This document shows positions 47,099 through 58,186 of a stretch of 64,000 bases of DNA, one piece after another (the first letter of the stretch is position 1; every line of letters begins with the position of its first letter). Source of the stretch: Amycolatopsis pittospori (GTDB lineage Bacteria; Actinomycetota; Actinomycetes; Mycobacteriales; Pseudonocardiaceae); the NCBI RefSeq assembly GCF_013870525.1, contig NZ_JACBXD010000021.1:47531-111530 (forward strand). The letters are read 5' to 3'. The notes under the pieces are model-generated. The model saw only the letters and a list, made by a program, of their open reading frames with translations, did no database searches and was not told the origin of the DNA. Position numbers and translations under genes: made by a program.

Positions 47099-49108
47099 CT
47101 AGCGAGTCAGGGTGTAGATCGTCGCGCCCGGGTTGCTGAAGTCCTTCCGCAGGAAGTTCAGCCCGTCCAGATCCCGCAGCCCCGGCGCCGGCGGTTCGCC
47201 GATCTTGATCGGGGTACTCCCGATCAGCACGTGCTTGATGCCCAGTCGCTGCACCGCTGCCTGCACCTCGGGGTCCGTGTCGTAGTCGCGGAAGTGCAGC
47301 GCCAGGTATTTCGCGTCCGGTGGCGGTACGCCCGGGTCGTAGTGTCCGGCGACCGGGTGGATGCCGGTGATGGCGTACAGCCAGGCCGTCCCGTCGAAGC
47401 GCTCGTTGAGCACCTTCTCGTTCGGCCCGATGTTCATTTTGGTGAGTTCGTTCATCGCGGCGAGTTCGTCGGCGCTGACCGGCGGGGTGACCTCGCCTTC
47501 GGGGCCGTTGTAGTAGAGGAACGACACCGCGTGCGCGTTCGACTCGGTGTAGAAGCCCTTGGTCAGCACGGCCGACGCGGCCACGACGAACACCGCGGTC
47601 GCCAGCCCGAGCCGCGCGGGCAGGGCGGGCCGGTTCTTCACCCAGGAGCGGCCGCTCGCCCATTTCGCGAACCAGCGCTGCAGTTCGGCCATCCCGTGCC
47701 CGGCGAGCAGGCACAGCGGGATCGCGGCGAGCGCCATCAGCCGGTACCGGTCGTTCCACCACGGCCGTGACAGCGAGACCACCCACGGTTCGGCGCCGAA
47801 CGAGGCGACCAGCACGAACAGTGCCGAGAAGCCGAGCGCGGCGAGTCCGATCCAGCGCATCCGTCCGAGCCGGAACAGGCTCAGGACGCCGATGGCCAGC
47901 AGCACCGTCAGCCACACCTGCGGCGCGCTCAGCACCTGCCGGAAGGTCACCAGCAGGCCCAGCGACTTCACCACCGGCAGTTCCGAGCCCCAGGCGTAGT
48001 ACGGATATGAACCCGAAGTGAATTTCAGCGCACCGAGGATGTGCGGGGCCGCGAGCAGTCCGCTCGCCAGCATCACCGGCACCATCTTGACGACGTCGCC
48101 GCCGATGATCCGCAGTCCGCCGCGGCCTTCGGGGACGCCGTCGAGCGGTTTGTGCCGCAGCGCGCGGTACCAGCGCTGCACGACCAGCGGGAAGGCGAAC
48201 AGCAGCGCGCCGAACAGTGCGGACGAGTGCGCCGCGAGCAGTCCGACGGCGGTCAGCGCGAGCACGTAGCCGGTGTCGAGGCCCGGCCGCGCGAGGAAGC
48301 GGGCCAGCGCGACCACGGCCAGCGGCGTCAGCACGATCCCCAGCGCGAACGGCAGCAGCCCGCTGGACACCGACTCGTACGCGCCCGTGGTCGCCGCGGC
48401 GGCCACCAGGGCCGTGCAGCCCGCGAACACCGCGCGCCCGCCGAGCTGGCGGATCAGCGCGACCATCGCCAGCGCGAAGATCCCGGCGACCGGCATCGTG
48501 ATGGCGTTCAGCGTGACCGGGATCGTCGTACCCGAAATCGAGTACACGAGCGAGCCGACCAGGTGATACGCGTTCGGATAGAACGAGCCGTCCGGGTACC
48601 AGTTGATGGTGCCCATGCCGGTCAGCGAGCCGTCGCCGCTCTCGGCGATGTAGCGGATGCCGTTCGCGTGGAACACGGTGTCCCAGCGCTGGAACACCGC
48701 CGTCGTCCCGCCGCGGGCCGAGAGCACCACGAGGATCGAGATCCCGACGGCGAGCGCCACACACGCCGCGACGGCGTAGTGCGCGCGAGGGTGCCACTTC
48801 GTCGGCGGCTCTTCGGCGTCCGACTTGATCCAGCCGCGGCTCTGCCCGAGCTTTCGCAGACCGAAGCCGATGCCGGCGAGCACGGCCGTGACGCCTGCCA
48901 CGGTCAGCGGGTTGTACGACACACCGGCGAGTGCCAGCCACGGACCGGCCAGTCCGGTTACCGTGTACGACAGCAGCGGGGCCAGCCCTGCCAGGGCCCA
49001 GCCGCGCAGGCCGGAGGCCCGGCCGACGAGCCCGCCGGGGATCGCCAGCACTGCCAGGTAGGTGACGGTCGCACCGAAGTACGACCAAAAGGTGTCCGGA
49101 GTAGGCAC
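47099..49108 (-). CDS. DUF6541-type polytopic membrane protein (paralogue 2)
   Basis: 669 residues from ATG 49108 (MPTPDTFWSYFGATVTYL); the frame stays open upstream but is then antisense to glf. About 13 helices plus a soluble C-terminal domain. Shares GLAGPWLALAGVSYNPLTV, TVFHANGIRYIAESGDGS, VVSLSRPWWNDRYRLM and LRDLDGLNF with the protein at 37584-39536. Divergent from glf, with 76 bp between starts, which ties it to galactan/arabinan synthesis by position. Probably a GT-C-like envelope glycosyltransferase (inference). Confidence 0.72.
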   Translation of the reverse strand: MPTPDTFWSYFGATVTYLAVLAIPGGLVGRASGLRGWALAGLAPLLSYTVTGLAGPWLALAGVSYNPLTVAGVTAVLAGIGFGLRKLGQSRGWIKSDAEEPPTKWHPRAHYAVAACVALAVGISILVVLSARGGTTAVFQRWDTVFHANGIRYIAESGDGSLTGMGTINWYPDGSFYPNAYHLVGSLVYSISGTTIPVTLNAITMPVAGIFALAMVALIRQLGGRAVFAGCTALVAAAATTGAYESVSSGLLPFALGIVLTPLAVVALARFLARPGLDTGYVLALTAVGLLAAHSSALFGALLFAFPLVVQRWYRALRHKPLDGVPEGRGGLRIIGGDVVKMVPVMLASGLLAAPHILGALKFTSGSYPYYAWGSELPVVKSLGLLVTFRQVLSAPQVWLTVLLAIGVLSLFRLGRMRWIGLAALGFSALFVLVASFGAEPWVVSLSRPWWNDRYRLMALAAIPLCLLAGHGMAELQRWFAKWASGRSWVKNRPALPARLGLATAVFVVAASAVLTKGFYTESNAHAVSFLYYNGPEGEVTPPVSADELAAMNELTKMNIGPNEKVLNERFDGTAWLYAITGIHPVAGHYDPGVPPPDAKYLALHFRDYDTDPEVQAAVQRLGIKHVLIGSTPIKIGEPPAPGLRDLDGLNFLRKDFSNPGATIYTLTR

Positions 49109-49118
49109 TGCTTCCTAA

Positions 49119-50921
<1,803 letters not shown>

Positions 50922-50925
<4 letters not shown>

Positions 50926-51881
50926 GCGAAACGACCGAGAAGGCCGATTCCAAGCCTGACGACGTAGATCCCGTGGCCGAGGCCGCCGAACCGAAGAAGG
51001 TCGCCGGCGGTCTCGTCGGCGGCATCATCAAGACGGCACGCCCGCGCCAGTGGGTGAAGAACGTGCTGGTGTTCGCCGCACCGTTCTTCGCTTTCTCCAA
51101 GTCGACGGACCGGACCGGCCTGCTGATCGCCGCGGTGATCGCCTTCGCGGCGTTCTCGCTGGTGGCCTCCTCGGTCTATCTCATCAACGACGCGATCGAC
51201 GTCGAGGCGGACAAGGCCCACCCGACCAAGCGGAACCGGCCGATCGCGGCCGGGATCGTGCCGGTCCCGGTGGCCTTCGTCGCGGCGGGCTTCTTCTTCG
51301 CCGCCGGCCTCGGCATCTCGTTCCTCGCCAGCTGGCAGCTCGCGGTCGTGCTGGCGGTCTACGAGGCCGTCCAGCTCGGCTACTGCTTCGGGCTCAAGCA
51401 CCAGCCGGTGGTCGACCTGGCCATCGTCGGCTCGGGCTTCCTGATGCGGTCGATCGCCGGTGGTGTGGCCGCCGGTATCGCACTTTCGCAGTGGTTCCTG
51501 CTGGTCACGGCGTTCGGTTCGCTGTTCATGGTGGCCGGTAAGCGCTACGCCGAGATCATGCTCTTCGAACGGACTGGGGCGAAGATCCGGTCTTCGCTGA
51601 AGAAGTACTCGGCGAGCTACCTGCGGTTCGTGTGGGCGACGTCCGCGGCGATCCTGATCATGTCGTACTGCCTGTGGGCCTTCGAGATCCGCCAGGTCGA
51701 GCACGACTCGGTCTGGGCGGTCGTCTCGATGGTGCCGTTCGTGGTGGCCGTCCTGCGCTACGCCGTCGACGTCGACGGCGGCAACGCGGGCGAGCCGGAG
51801 GAGATCGCGCTCAAGGACCGCGTGCTCCAGGTACTCGGCGCAAGCTGGGTCGTCACGTTGTTCCTGTCGTTCTATCTCTGA
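50922..51881 (+). CDS. UbiA-family decaprenyl-phosphate phosphoribosyltransferase (Rv3806c homologue)
   Basis: 319 residues. A 35-residue acidic cytoplasmic N-terminus, then nine hydrophobic helices. The first aspartate-rich motif is NDAIDVEADKAHPTK (Asn89, Asp90, Asp93, Asp97), with RPRQWVKNVLVFAAP, as in Rv3806c. The second polar loop has GKRYAE and RTGAKIRSSLKKYS. Transfers phosphoribosyl from PRPP to polyprenyl phosphate, the first step towards decaprenyl-phospho-arabinose. Gene order glf-PAP2-ubiA parallels Mycobacterium. Confidence 0.93.
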
Positions 51882-51931
51882 TTAGACAGCTTCAGCACAG
51901 CGCATCCACAGGTTGCGCACGCATCCTCGGT

Positions 51932-51962
51932 GATGGGGGCGGGTGACATACCCGCTCCCATC
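51932..51962. terminator. Hairpin between ubiA and the next gene
   Basis: 13-bp stem GATGGGGGCGGGT / ACCCGCTCCCATC with one G-T wobble and a 5-base loop GACAT, ending 16 bp before the next start. Terminator or leader structure. Confidence 0.55.
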
Positions 51963-51978
51963 GACCTAGGAGCGAAAG

Positions 51979-52440
51979 ATGAGCGACCCGCAGCGGCCGT
52001 CCGGTGACGACGACAAGACGGTCGAACAGCCCGCGGTGAGTGCGGACGAGGCCGCGAAGACCGAGAAGCCCGCCGAGACCACCGCTGAAACCCCGGCCGC
52101 CGCACCCGCGGGGCCGCCTCGATCCTCAACGGCACCGCCGCCCACCGGACCGTCTCCGGCCGCGGCCGTGCCTCCTGCGGCCGTTCAGCCGCCCAGGAAG
52201 GGCGGTTTCCGCCGGTTCGCCGCGGCCAGGGCCACTCAGCTGGTCGCGGTCGGCGTCCTCGGGTTCGTCCTCGGCGGCGGGATCATCGGCACCGCCGTCG
52301 GACTCGCGTCCCGTGACGGCGGCAGGCACGGCGACCGGCCCGGTTTCTCCCGCGAGTACCGCGGCCCGGACGGGCATGGCCCGCATCGCGACTTCCGTGA
52401 CGGCCCCGGCGAACGCGGTCCGCGTAACGGCGGTAACTGA
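51979..52440 (+). CDS. Small membrane protein with disordered tails
   Basis: 153 residues, with TAGGAGCG upstream. A long Pro/Ala/Glu/Thr-rich cytoplasmic region (about 1-72), one transmembrane helix (about 85-111, LVAVGVLGFVLGGGIIGTAVGL), then a Gly/His/Arg/Asp-rich tail. No enzymatic motif and no family recognised. It lies in the arabinan gene string between ubiA and the AftB-like gene, where Mycobacterium has none; could be a small assembly or regulatory subunit, but that is a guess. Confidence 0.55.
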   Translation: MSDPQRPSGDDDKTVEQPAVSADEAAKTEKPAETTAETPAAAPAGPPRSSTAPPPTGPSPAAAVPPAAVQPPRKGGFRRFAAARATQLVAVGVLGFVLGGGIIGTAVGLASRDGGRHGDRPGFSREYRGPDGHGPHRDFRDGPGERGPRNGGN

Positions 52441-52447
52441 GCATCAT

Positions 52448-52488
52448 CCGTCCGTGGGACCGCCGGGCGTGACGGGTCCCACGGACGG
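52448..52488. terminator. Perfect 14-bp terminator hairpin
   Basis: CCGTCCGTGGGACC (52448-52461) pairs with GGTCCCACGGACGG (52475-52488), loop 13. It starts eight bases after the small membrane protein stop. Confidence 0.75.
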
Positions 52489-52526
52489 TAGATAACGGAA
52501 TCATCACGGGACCGTGTACGGTATTC

Positions 52527-54035
52527 GTGATGCGAAGCGCCTCCGCTGAACTGCCCAAGGCCCCCGGTGCGCTGCCGGTGGCCGCCGTCCTCGCCCGCCC
52601 CTGGGTGCTTCCCGCCGGGGCGGCGGTGGTGTCGGCACTGGTGTTCGTGCTGGTCAGCGGGCATTTGATCGACGACACGTACATCACGCTGTCGTATGCG
52701 AAGAACCTCGCCTTCCACGGCCATTGGGGCCTGATCGAGGACGGCACCGCCAACACCGCGACGTCGCCGCTGAACGTCCTCGCGCTGGGTCTCGTCACGT
52801 TCATCGTCCGAGACGCCGTCTTCGCCGCCGGGATCGTCTTCGTCGCGAGTCAGGTGGCCCTCGTCCTCGGCCTGCGGCGCATCGGCGCCGCGACCGGCCT
52901 CCCCGCCGGGTTCGCCCCGCTCGCCCTCGGCCTGATGCTGGTGAACCCGCTGCTGATCTCCTCGGTCGGCCTCGAGGTCGCCCTCGGCGCGGCCGCCGTC
53001 GTCTGGCTGATGGTGTTCCTGCACGAACGCCGTCCCGCCGCCGCGGGTGCGGTGATCGGCCTGATCGCGCTGATCCGGATCGACCTGCTGCTGATCGCGT
53101 TCGTGCTGTTCCTCGCGCGCCGCGAGTTCTGGGTGGGCATCTGGCGGATGACGTTCGCCGCGCTCGCGGTGATGCTGCCGTGGTTCCTGTTCAGCTGGCT
53201 GGTGCTGGGCTCGGCGGTGCCGGACACCCTGGTCATCAAGATCATGCAGCGTTCTTGGGGACCGTTCAGTTTCACCAACGGGCCGCTGCTGTACTGGCGC
53301 AATTTCCCCGAGGCGGCGACACTTTCGTTTCTGCCACTCGTGATCGGCGGCCTCGCTGGTCTACTGTGGACATTCCACTACCGGCGCGGCTCGGACCGCG
53401 CGAAGCGGCTGGCGCCGTTCGCGACGCTGGCGATCGCCGGTGCGACGCACTATCTGGCGTATTGCTGGCTGAACGTCCCGCCGTATCACTGGTACTACGC
53501 GCCGAGCATCATCGGTGCGACGATCTTCCTCGCCGCCGCTGCCTGCGCGGTGCCCGGCCGGGCCCGCCTCGGGGCGGGGATCCTCGCCGGCGCGTTCCTG
53601 CTCGCGAGCGTCGTCTCGTACGCGACGCCGGAACTGCCGCGCCGGTTCGCGCCGATCACCAGCAACCACGCCGCGTCCGACGAGTACCGCGAGATCGGCT
53701 CGCAACTGGCCGAACTGACCAAGGGACGCAAGGTGGAAAGCGCCGGTGAGGTCGGCGCGCTCGCCTATGCCTGCGATTGCGACATCGTCGACCAGTTCTC
53801 CGACCGCGGCTCGGTGGATCCGGCGATCACCGAGACGAAGAGCCGCAGCGGTGACCTCGGCAAGGCGTTGCTGGAAGCGAACTTCCGGTTCTTCGACCAC
53901 AGCGTCCCGCCCGCGACCCCGGATCTGGTGCTGGCCACCACCCGGAAGGCACCACCGCCGAACGCGCTGGCCAGCTGGACGATCAGCTCACCGTGGATGG
54001 GCACGCAGAAGCTCTACCTGGTGCCCGCGCGGTAG
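52527..54035 (+). CDS. GT-C membrane glycosyltransferase, AftB-like
   Basis: 502 residues, start GTG 52527 (ATG 52530 gives the same protein less one residue). About ten hydrophobic helices. First external loop LIDDTYITLSYAKNLAFHGHW with the conserved acidic pair is the GT-C DxY loop, shared with the protein at 39794. Its position after glf-PAP2-ubiA mirrors Rv3805c (AftB), which adds terminal beta-1,2-arabinofuranose to arabinogalactan. The C-terminal soluble domain (about 370-502) is short compared with AftB, so assignment stays tentative. Ends overlap the convergent methyltransferase by 22 bp. Confidence 0.72.
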   Translation: MMRSASAELPKAPGALPVAAVLARPWVLPAGAAVVSALVFVLVSGHLIDDTYITLSYAKNLAFHGHWGLIEDGTANTATSPLNVLALGLVTFIVRDAVFAAGIVFVASQVALVLGLRRIGAATGLPAGFAPLALGLMLVNPLLISSVGLEVALGAAAVVWLMVFLHERRPAAAGAVIGLIALIRIDLLLIAFVLFLARREFWVGIWRMTFAALAVMLPWFLFSWLVLGSAVPDTLVIKIMQRSWGPFSFTNGPLLYWRNFPEAATLSFLPLVIGGLAGLLWTFHYRRGSDRAKRLAPFATLAIAGATHYLAYCWLNVPPYHWYYAPSIIGATIFLAAAACAVPGRARLGAGILAGAFLLASVVSYATPELPRRFAPITSNHAASDEYREIGSQLAELTKGRKVESAGEVGALAYACDCDIVDQFSDRGSVDPAITETKSRSGDLGKALLEANFRFFDHSVPPATPDLVLATTRKAPPPNALASWTISSPWMGTQKLYLVPAR

Positions 54036-54811
54036 AACCCCGTCACGAACGGGCGGACGACCTCACCGCCGAAGCGGTCGTGGACCAGGTTCTCGATGGC
54101 GTCGAGCAGGCGCACGCGCTCTTCCGGCGGATGACTGAGCACGAGCGCCATCGAGGCGTACAACGTGCGCAGCCGGGCGGCGTCCATCCGTGTCTCGGAG
54201 CGGATCACTTCGCTGGCGAAGCCGGTGAACCCCGCGGCGGTCAGGTACTCGCGATGGGCGTCCACGTCCAGCTGGAACGGCGGCCCGCCCGGATCCATCA
54301 CGGTCCCCGGTGACATCCCGAGGATCTCCTCGGCGGCCGTGTCGAACTCGTGCGGCCGGGCCGGATCCTCGAACATCATCCACCAGAGCGCGATCTGCCC
54401 GCCCGGTTTGACGATCCGACGCAGCTTCGCGGCGCCGACGTCGGGCTCGACCCAGTGGAAGGACGTGGCCGCCACCGCGAGGTCGTAGGCATCGTCGGGG
54501 AGTTCGGCGTCTTCGAACGGGGCGGTGACGACTTCGAGGGCTTCCGTCGGGTGCGCGACGCGGAGGAAGTCGGCCAGGGGAGCGCTGGGTTCGACGGCGG
54601 TGACCGTGGCCTGGTGCGCGAGCAGCCGGGCGGTGACCAGGCCGGTCGCCGGTCCGATCTCGACGACCCGGGCACCGGGGCCGAGGCCGCAGTGGGTGGC
54701 GAGGATCTCGTAGACGCGGTCCGGGTAGTCGGGGCGCCCGGCGTCGTAGGACTCGGGATCCTGGCCGAAGAGGTGCCTGCCCTGATGCGTGTCGAGCCGC
54801 TTTCTCCCCAT
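54014..54811 (-). CDS. Class I SAM-dependent methyltransferase
   Basis: 265 residues from ATG 54811 (MGRKRLDTHQGRHLFGQ). SAM motif I VVEIGPATGLVTARLL, acidic residue in TAVEPSAPL, motif II-like AVAATSFHWVEPD, and IVKPGGQIALWWM. The pattern (GRHLFG...YDAGRPDYP) is of the UbiE/Tam-type small-molecule methyltransferases. Substrate unknown; not evidently part of the arabinan pathway. Confidence 0.87.
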   Translation of the reverse strand: MGRKRLDTHQGRHLFGQDPESYDAGRPDYPDRVYEILATHCGLGPGARVVEIGPATGLVTARLLAHQATVTAVEPSAPLADFLRVAHPTEALEVVTAPFEDAELPDDAYDLAVAATSFHWVEPDVGAAKLRRIVKPGGQIALWWMMFEDPARPHEFDTAAEEILGMSPGTVMDPGGPPFQLDVDAHREYLTAAGFTGFASEVIRSETRMDAARLRTLYASMALVLSHPPEERVRLLDAIENLVHDRFGGEVVRPFVTGFYRAGTR

Positions 54812-54824
54812 GGCCTCCAGTGTC

Positions 54825-54890
54825 CCGCATTTAGTCCTCTGGTTGCGGTCCTTGCGCGTGCAACTACCGCAACCAGAGGACGAAATGCGG
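54825..54890. terminator. Palindrome family B, copy 2
   Basis: 25-bp stem with a single mismatch (54825-54849 and 54866-54890), 16-base loop with CTTGCGCGTGCAA. Shares TTTAGTCCTCTGG and the loop with the copy at 28584. It terminates the minus-strand ESX-associated operon just upstream of the methyltransferase gene. Confidence 0.72.
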
Positions 54891-54896
54891 CCGGGG

Positions 54897-55490
54897 TCAG
54901 CGGCGCGAGTCCGCCCGGGCGGCTTTGGTGACGGCCAGCATGTCCCGTTGGAAGACCACGGAGCCATCCGCGAAGACGAACTGCAGCACCGGCCGTGCGG
55001 GGAAGCTCCGCCCCAGGTAGACCGCGCCCACCGAACGCACCACGCTCGACGGCATCTCGTCGAAGGTCCGGAACGGCTGGGCGGGATCCTCGCCCTCCAG
55101 CATCCGCGCCGGGTACACGAGGGCCAGCCGCCGGTCGGACAGCGTCAGCCGTGCCTCGCCGCGACCACCGGCCAGGTGGTCCGCGATCCGCACCGCGGTC
55201 TGCTCCGCCGACCGCGCGATGATCCAGTAGGCGATCGTCGGGTCGTCGGTCCAGTCGGCTTCGAGTACGTCCGGAGCGGGGAGTGGCCACCGCGTTTTCC
55301 CGGTCACCGCAGGGGTTTCCCGAGCCGCCTCGTAGGACAGCGAGAGCTTTCCGTCCAGCAACAGGCCCACGTAACCGTGCGCGGGCGGGCAGCCGATGAT
55401 CAGGCGCTCGCCGGGAGCGAGCCAGTACTGGTGCAGTTCCCGCTCGACGATCTCGTCGACGGACGTCGCCATGGGAAGAGTGTTCTCCAT
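54897..55490 (-). CDS. PH-like protein of the ESX-associated operon (B)
   Basis: 197 residues; the ATG at 55490 shares one base with the upstream stop (TGATG). No signal or membrane segment. Segments RLIIGCPPAHGYVGLLLDGK and ARLTLSDRRLALVYPARML look like strands of bacterial PH-like modules. No known family recognised. Last gene of the four-gene minus-strand operon, followed by palindrome B2. Confidence 0.55.
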   Translation of the reverse strand: MENTLPMATSVDEIVERELHQYWLAPGERLIIGCPPAHGYVGLLLDGKLSLSYEAARETPAVTGKTRWPLPAPDVLEADWTDDPTIAYWIIARSAEQTAVRIADHLAGGRGEARLTLSDRRLALVYPARMLEGEDPAQPFRTFDEMPSSVVRSVGAVYLGRSFPARPVLQFVFADGSVVFQRDMLAVTKAARADSRR

Positions 55491-56203
55491 CAGCTCACCG
55501 TCACCGAGTAGAGCCAGGCGAACTGCCGGGGATCGTCGCAGTCGAACAGGAAATCCATCCCTGATCCGTCCACAAAGGACGCGCGAAGGCAGGGAACCCG
55601 TTTCTTGCCGCGCTCCGCCACCGCGAAACCGCCGATCCGCTCGCGCGGGATCTCGGCGCAGGGGACCATCTCGTGCCGCGCGATCGGGACGCCCTCGGCG
55701 TTCTCGCCGTACGTCTTCGTGGTCATGATCGCGGCGATCTCCTTGCCGGTCTTGACCACGCCCTTGCCGAAGCCGATCGCCTTCGACATGAACGACTTCT
55801 CGGCGGCCTTCTCCGGCTCCGGCGTGACGACCTTCTCCAGCACCAGCAGCCGCGCGCTGGTCAGCGCCCAGAGCCGCGACAGTGAGCCGCTGGTGGACAG
55901 GTCCCGCACCGTCGTATGCGCCAAGCCGCCCTGCTCACCGAACACGATGACCTGCGGCGACGGCGGATTCGACGCGCCGCTGTCGTCACCCCCGCCCAGC
56001 GCCGCGCCGACCATGTCCCCCGCGAAGTTCGCCGCACCCGAGCCGAGTTTGCCCAGTACGCTCTTCTTCGGCACACCCCACGGGTCGAGGCCGCGTACGT
56101 CGTAGTTCAACGTCCGGCCGTACGCGGCCCACAGCAACCGTTCGCCCGGGTGCAGCGAGGGCAGGGCCTGCGACGCCGCCCCGAGCGGGTAGCCGAGATT
56201 CAT
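55490..56203 (-). CDS. PH-like protein of the ESX-associated operon (A)
   Basis: 237 residues, start overlapping the preceding gene by ATGA (56200-56203). Alternating strands near LHPGERLLWAAYGRTLNYD and RLWALTSARLLVLEKV, then a Lys-rich helix and a C-terminal block IPRERIGGFAVAERGKKR with DFLFDCDDPRQF: the layout of bacterial PH-like proteins, with a conserved acidic DCDDPRQF end. Gly/Asp loop in the middle (GGGDDSGAS). Presumably cytoplasmic partner of the secreted protein encoded upstream. Confidence 0.55.
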   Translation of the reverse strand: MNLGYPLGAASQALPSLHPGERLLWAAYGRTLNYDVRGLDPWGVPKKSVLGKLGSGAANFAGDMVGAALGGGDDSGASNPPSPQVIVFGEQGGLAHTTVRDLSTSGSLSRLWALTSARLLVLEKVVTPEPEKAAEKSFMSKAIGFGKGVVKTGKEIAAIMTTKTYGENAEGVPIARHEMVPCAEIPRERIGGFAVAERGKKRVPCLRASFVDGSGMDFLFDCDDPRQFAWLYSVTVS

Positions 56204-57690
56204 TCTTCGATCGTGAACCCTCTGTCGGTCGCCGCACGGCGCTCTTCCTCGGACGACGAATCCTGCGATTCGTTGTAGCCCGCCTTGACGCCCTGCTCGA
56301 CGCCCAGTTCGGCCAGGTTACCGGCACTGCCGCGGAAGGCGGCCTTGCCGACGCTGGTCGTCCCGCTCATGCCCATCGCGCGCAGCCCGGCCTCGGTGAG
56401 GTTCGTGGTGAGCGCGTCCGAGCCCTCGCCGCCGACGCCGAACCGGTCGGCGAACCTGTTGGCGGTCTTGGAGGCCCCGGTCGTGGGGTTGGCCTTCGTG
56501 ACGATCTTGGCCAGCGGGTTCTTGTCGATCTGGTCGGCGAGCCGCTTCTGGAGCCAGTTGCCGTCGCGCAGGCCCTCGGCGCGCTCGACGACCTTCTTCA
56601 GCGGACCGTTACGGAGCATCTTCAGGATGTCTTCGAGCTTCTCGATCAGCGGCTTGAGCTTGCCGAGCAGCTGCTTGACCTTCATCCCGAGCCGTCCGCC
56701 GGTCACCGCGACCTGGCCGGCCGTGGCCGCACCCGCCGCGCCGACCGAGGCGCCCGCCGTGATCCACGAGGCGGCCAGCGCGGCCAGCCACTCGATGATC
56801 AGGCCCATCACCAGTTCTCCGATGATGTCGATGACGATCTCGACGAACGCGTCGAACAGGTCGGCGGCGATCTCCAGGATCTGCTGCAGCCCGCGGACGT
56901 CGTTCGCGAACGCCTTGGCGCCGCCCGAGAACTCGGTCATCTGGCTGCGGAACGCCTCACCGGCGTCGCCCTTCCAGGGTTCCTTGGTCGCTTCCGCCCG
57001 CTTCTGCTCGTGCTCGGCGACGCCGTCGAGCCACTTCGCGGTCTGCTCCCAGCCCTTGGCGGTGCTGCGCATCTGCTCGGGATCGCCGATCGCCGGCTCC
57101 AGCACCAGTTCGACCAGCGGGCTGATCACGATCCCGATCAGGAAGCCGAGTCCGTTGTCCAAAAAGGACTGGCCGGGGCTCGTCACGAGCTGCAGCTGTT
57201 CCATCCGCGCGTGCACGGCCGCGATCGCGACGTCCGGCGGGCTGCTCGCCCTGGACACCTCGGAGGACGTGCTGATCCACGAGCTGCCGTAGCCGCCGTT
57301 CTGCTCCCAGAATCCCTTGCGGTTCGAATCGCCCGCGCTGTTGACGTCACTCAGGCTGCCGGGCCCGCTGCCGCCGTCGTCCAGGCCGGCGCCGAGGCCG
57401 GTGATGACCTCGGCGGTGCCCTGGTTGTGGTCGACATAGGTCTTCGCCGCGGTGGTGGTCTTGTCGGCGATCTGGTCCATGAAGGACTTCGCCTGCTCGG
57501 CGAGGTCCTGGCATTCCTGCAGACCTTCGAAGTACTTGAACGCCATCAGCTCACCGAGCGGGCCGAAGCAGTCGTCCGAGACCCTGGCCTGCTCCAGCAG
57601 GCTCGCGAGGCTGCCGAAGTTCCCCGACGCCTCTTTGGACCCTGTCGCGTGCGCGGTGAGCGCTTCCGTCTGTACACCGAAGCCGGTCAT
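56200..57690 (-). CDS. EspC-like / WXG100 fusion protein, putative ESX (type VII) substrate
   Basis: 496 residues. Residues 1-100 are helical and similar to the EspC (DUF2580) type, beginning MTGFGVQTEALTAHATG and including AKSFMDQIADKTTTAAKTY. A second helical module (about 205-290) has EPWKGDAGEAFRSQM, a W-x-G turn like WXG100 proteins. Next comes a strongly hydrophobic segment (about 290-345), then a basic helical region and a flexible acidic tail. Coupled by ATGA to the YbaB-like gene upstream. No ESX ATPase is in the window, so the secretion machine must be elsewhere. Confidence 0.7.
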   Translation of the reverse strand: MTGFGVQTEALTAHATGSKEASGNFGSLASLLEQARVSDDCFGPLGELMAFKYFEGLQECQDLAEQAKSFMDQIADKTTTAAKTYVDHNQGTAEVITGLGAGLDDGGSGPGSLSDVNSAGDSNRKGFWEQNGGYGSSWISTSSEVSRASSPPDVAIAAVHARMEQLQLVTSPGQSFLDNGLGFLIGIVISPLVELVLEPAIGDPEQMRSTAKGWEQTAKWLDGVAEHEQKRAEATKEPWKGDAGEAFRSQMTEFSGGAKAFANDVRGLQQILEIAADLFDAFVEIVIDIIGELVMGLIIEWLAALAASWITAGASVGAAGAATAGQVAVTGGRLGMKVKQLLGKLKPLIEKLEDILKMLRNGPLKKVVERAEGLRDGNWLQKRLADQIDKNPLAKIVTKANPTTGASKTANRFADRFGVGGEGSDALTTNLTEAGLRAMGMSGTTSVGKAAFRGSAGNLAELGVEQGVKAGYNESQDSSSEEERRAATDRGFTIEE

Positions 57691-58178
57691 GAGTCCCTCC
57701 GCAGGATCGGGCCGCCGAAGTCGTCGTCCTCGGTGGGTGCCGGACGAGCCGGACGCTGGGTGCGGACGGGCTGCTGCTGAACAGGAGAGGCCGGCCCGGC
57801 GAGGGATTCCGCGGGCGGGGGAGCGCTCGGCCCGAGCGGCTCGACATGGGCGTTGAACGCCTCTTTGAACTGTTCCGCGCGGTCGCCGAGGATCGGCTGG
57901 ACGGCCTGCTGCATCGCGGCCGCCGCCTGCTGCGTGGCTTCCCTGATCGCGGTCAGGATCTCCTGCTGCAGCGCGGTGTGCGAGCGGTTCATCGCCCTGG
58001 GAGACAGCTGGAGTCCCAGCAGCGCGCCCGACGGGGCGACGGTCACCGTCACCGAACCGTCGGCGTTGCGCGCGGATCCGCGCAATCCGGCGATCTTGTC
58101 CTTCAGCTCCGCGGCCTTGGCGGCCTGCTCTTGAAACGACCGGATGGCCGCGTCGAGCTTGGCTTCCTGGTCAGCCAT
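57687..58178 (-). CDS. YbaB/EbfC-type (EspL-like) protein
   Basis: 163 residues. Residues 1-110 show a YbaB-like fold: an N-terminal coiled-coil helix (LDAAIRSFQEQAAKAAELK), strands SVTVTVAPSGALLGLQLSP, and a second helix. A Pro/Ala-rich disordered tail follows. EspL of the ESX-1 locus is a YbaB relative and works with EspC-like proteins, fitting the coupling to the next gene. GAGAGG precedes the ATG and lies at the foot of a 52-bp hairpin (58187-58238). Confidence 0.7.
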   Translation of the reverse strand: MADQEAKLDAAIRSFQEQAAKAAELKDKIAGLRGSARNADGSVTVTVAPSGALLGLQLSPRAMNRSHTALQQEILTAIREATQQAAAAMQQAVQPILGDRAEQFKEAFNAHVEPLGPSAPPPAESLAGPASPVQQQPVRTQRPARPAPTEDDDFGGPILRRDS

Positions 58179-58186
58179 CGATTCCT

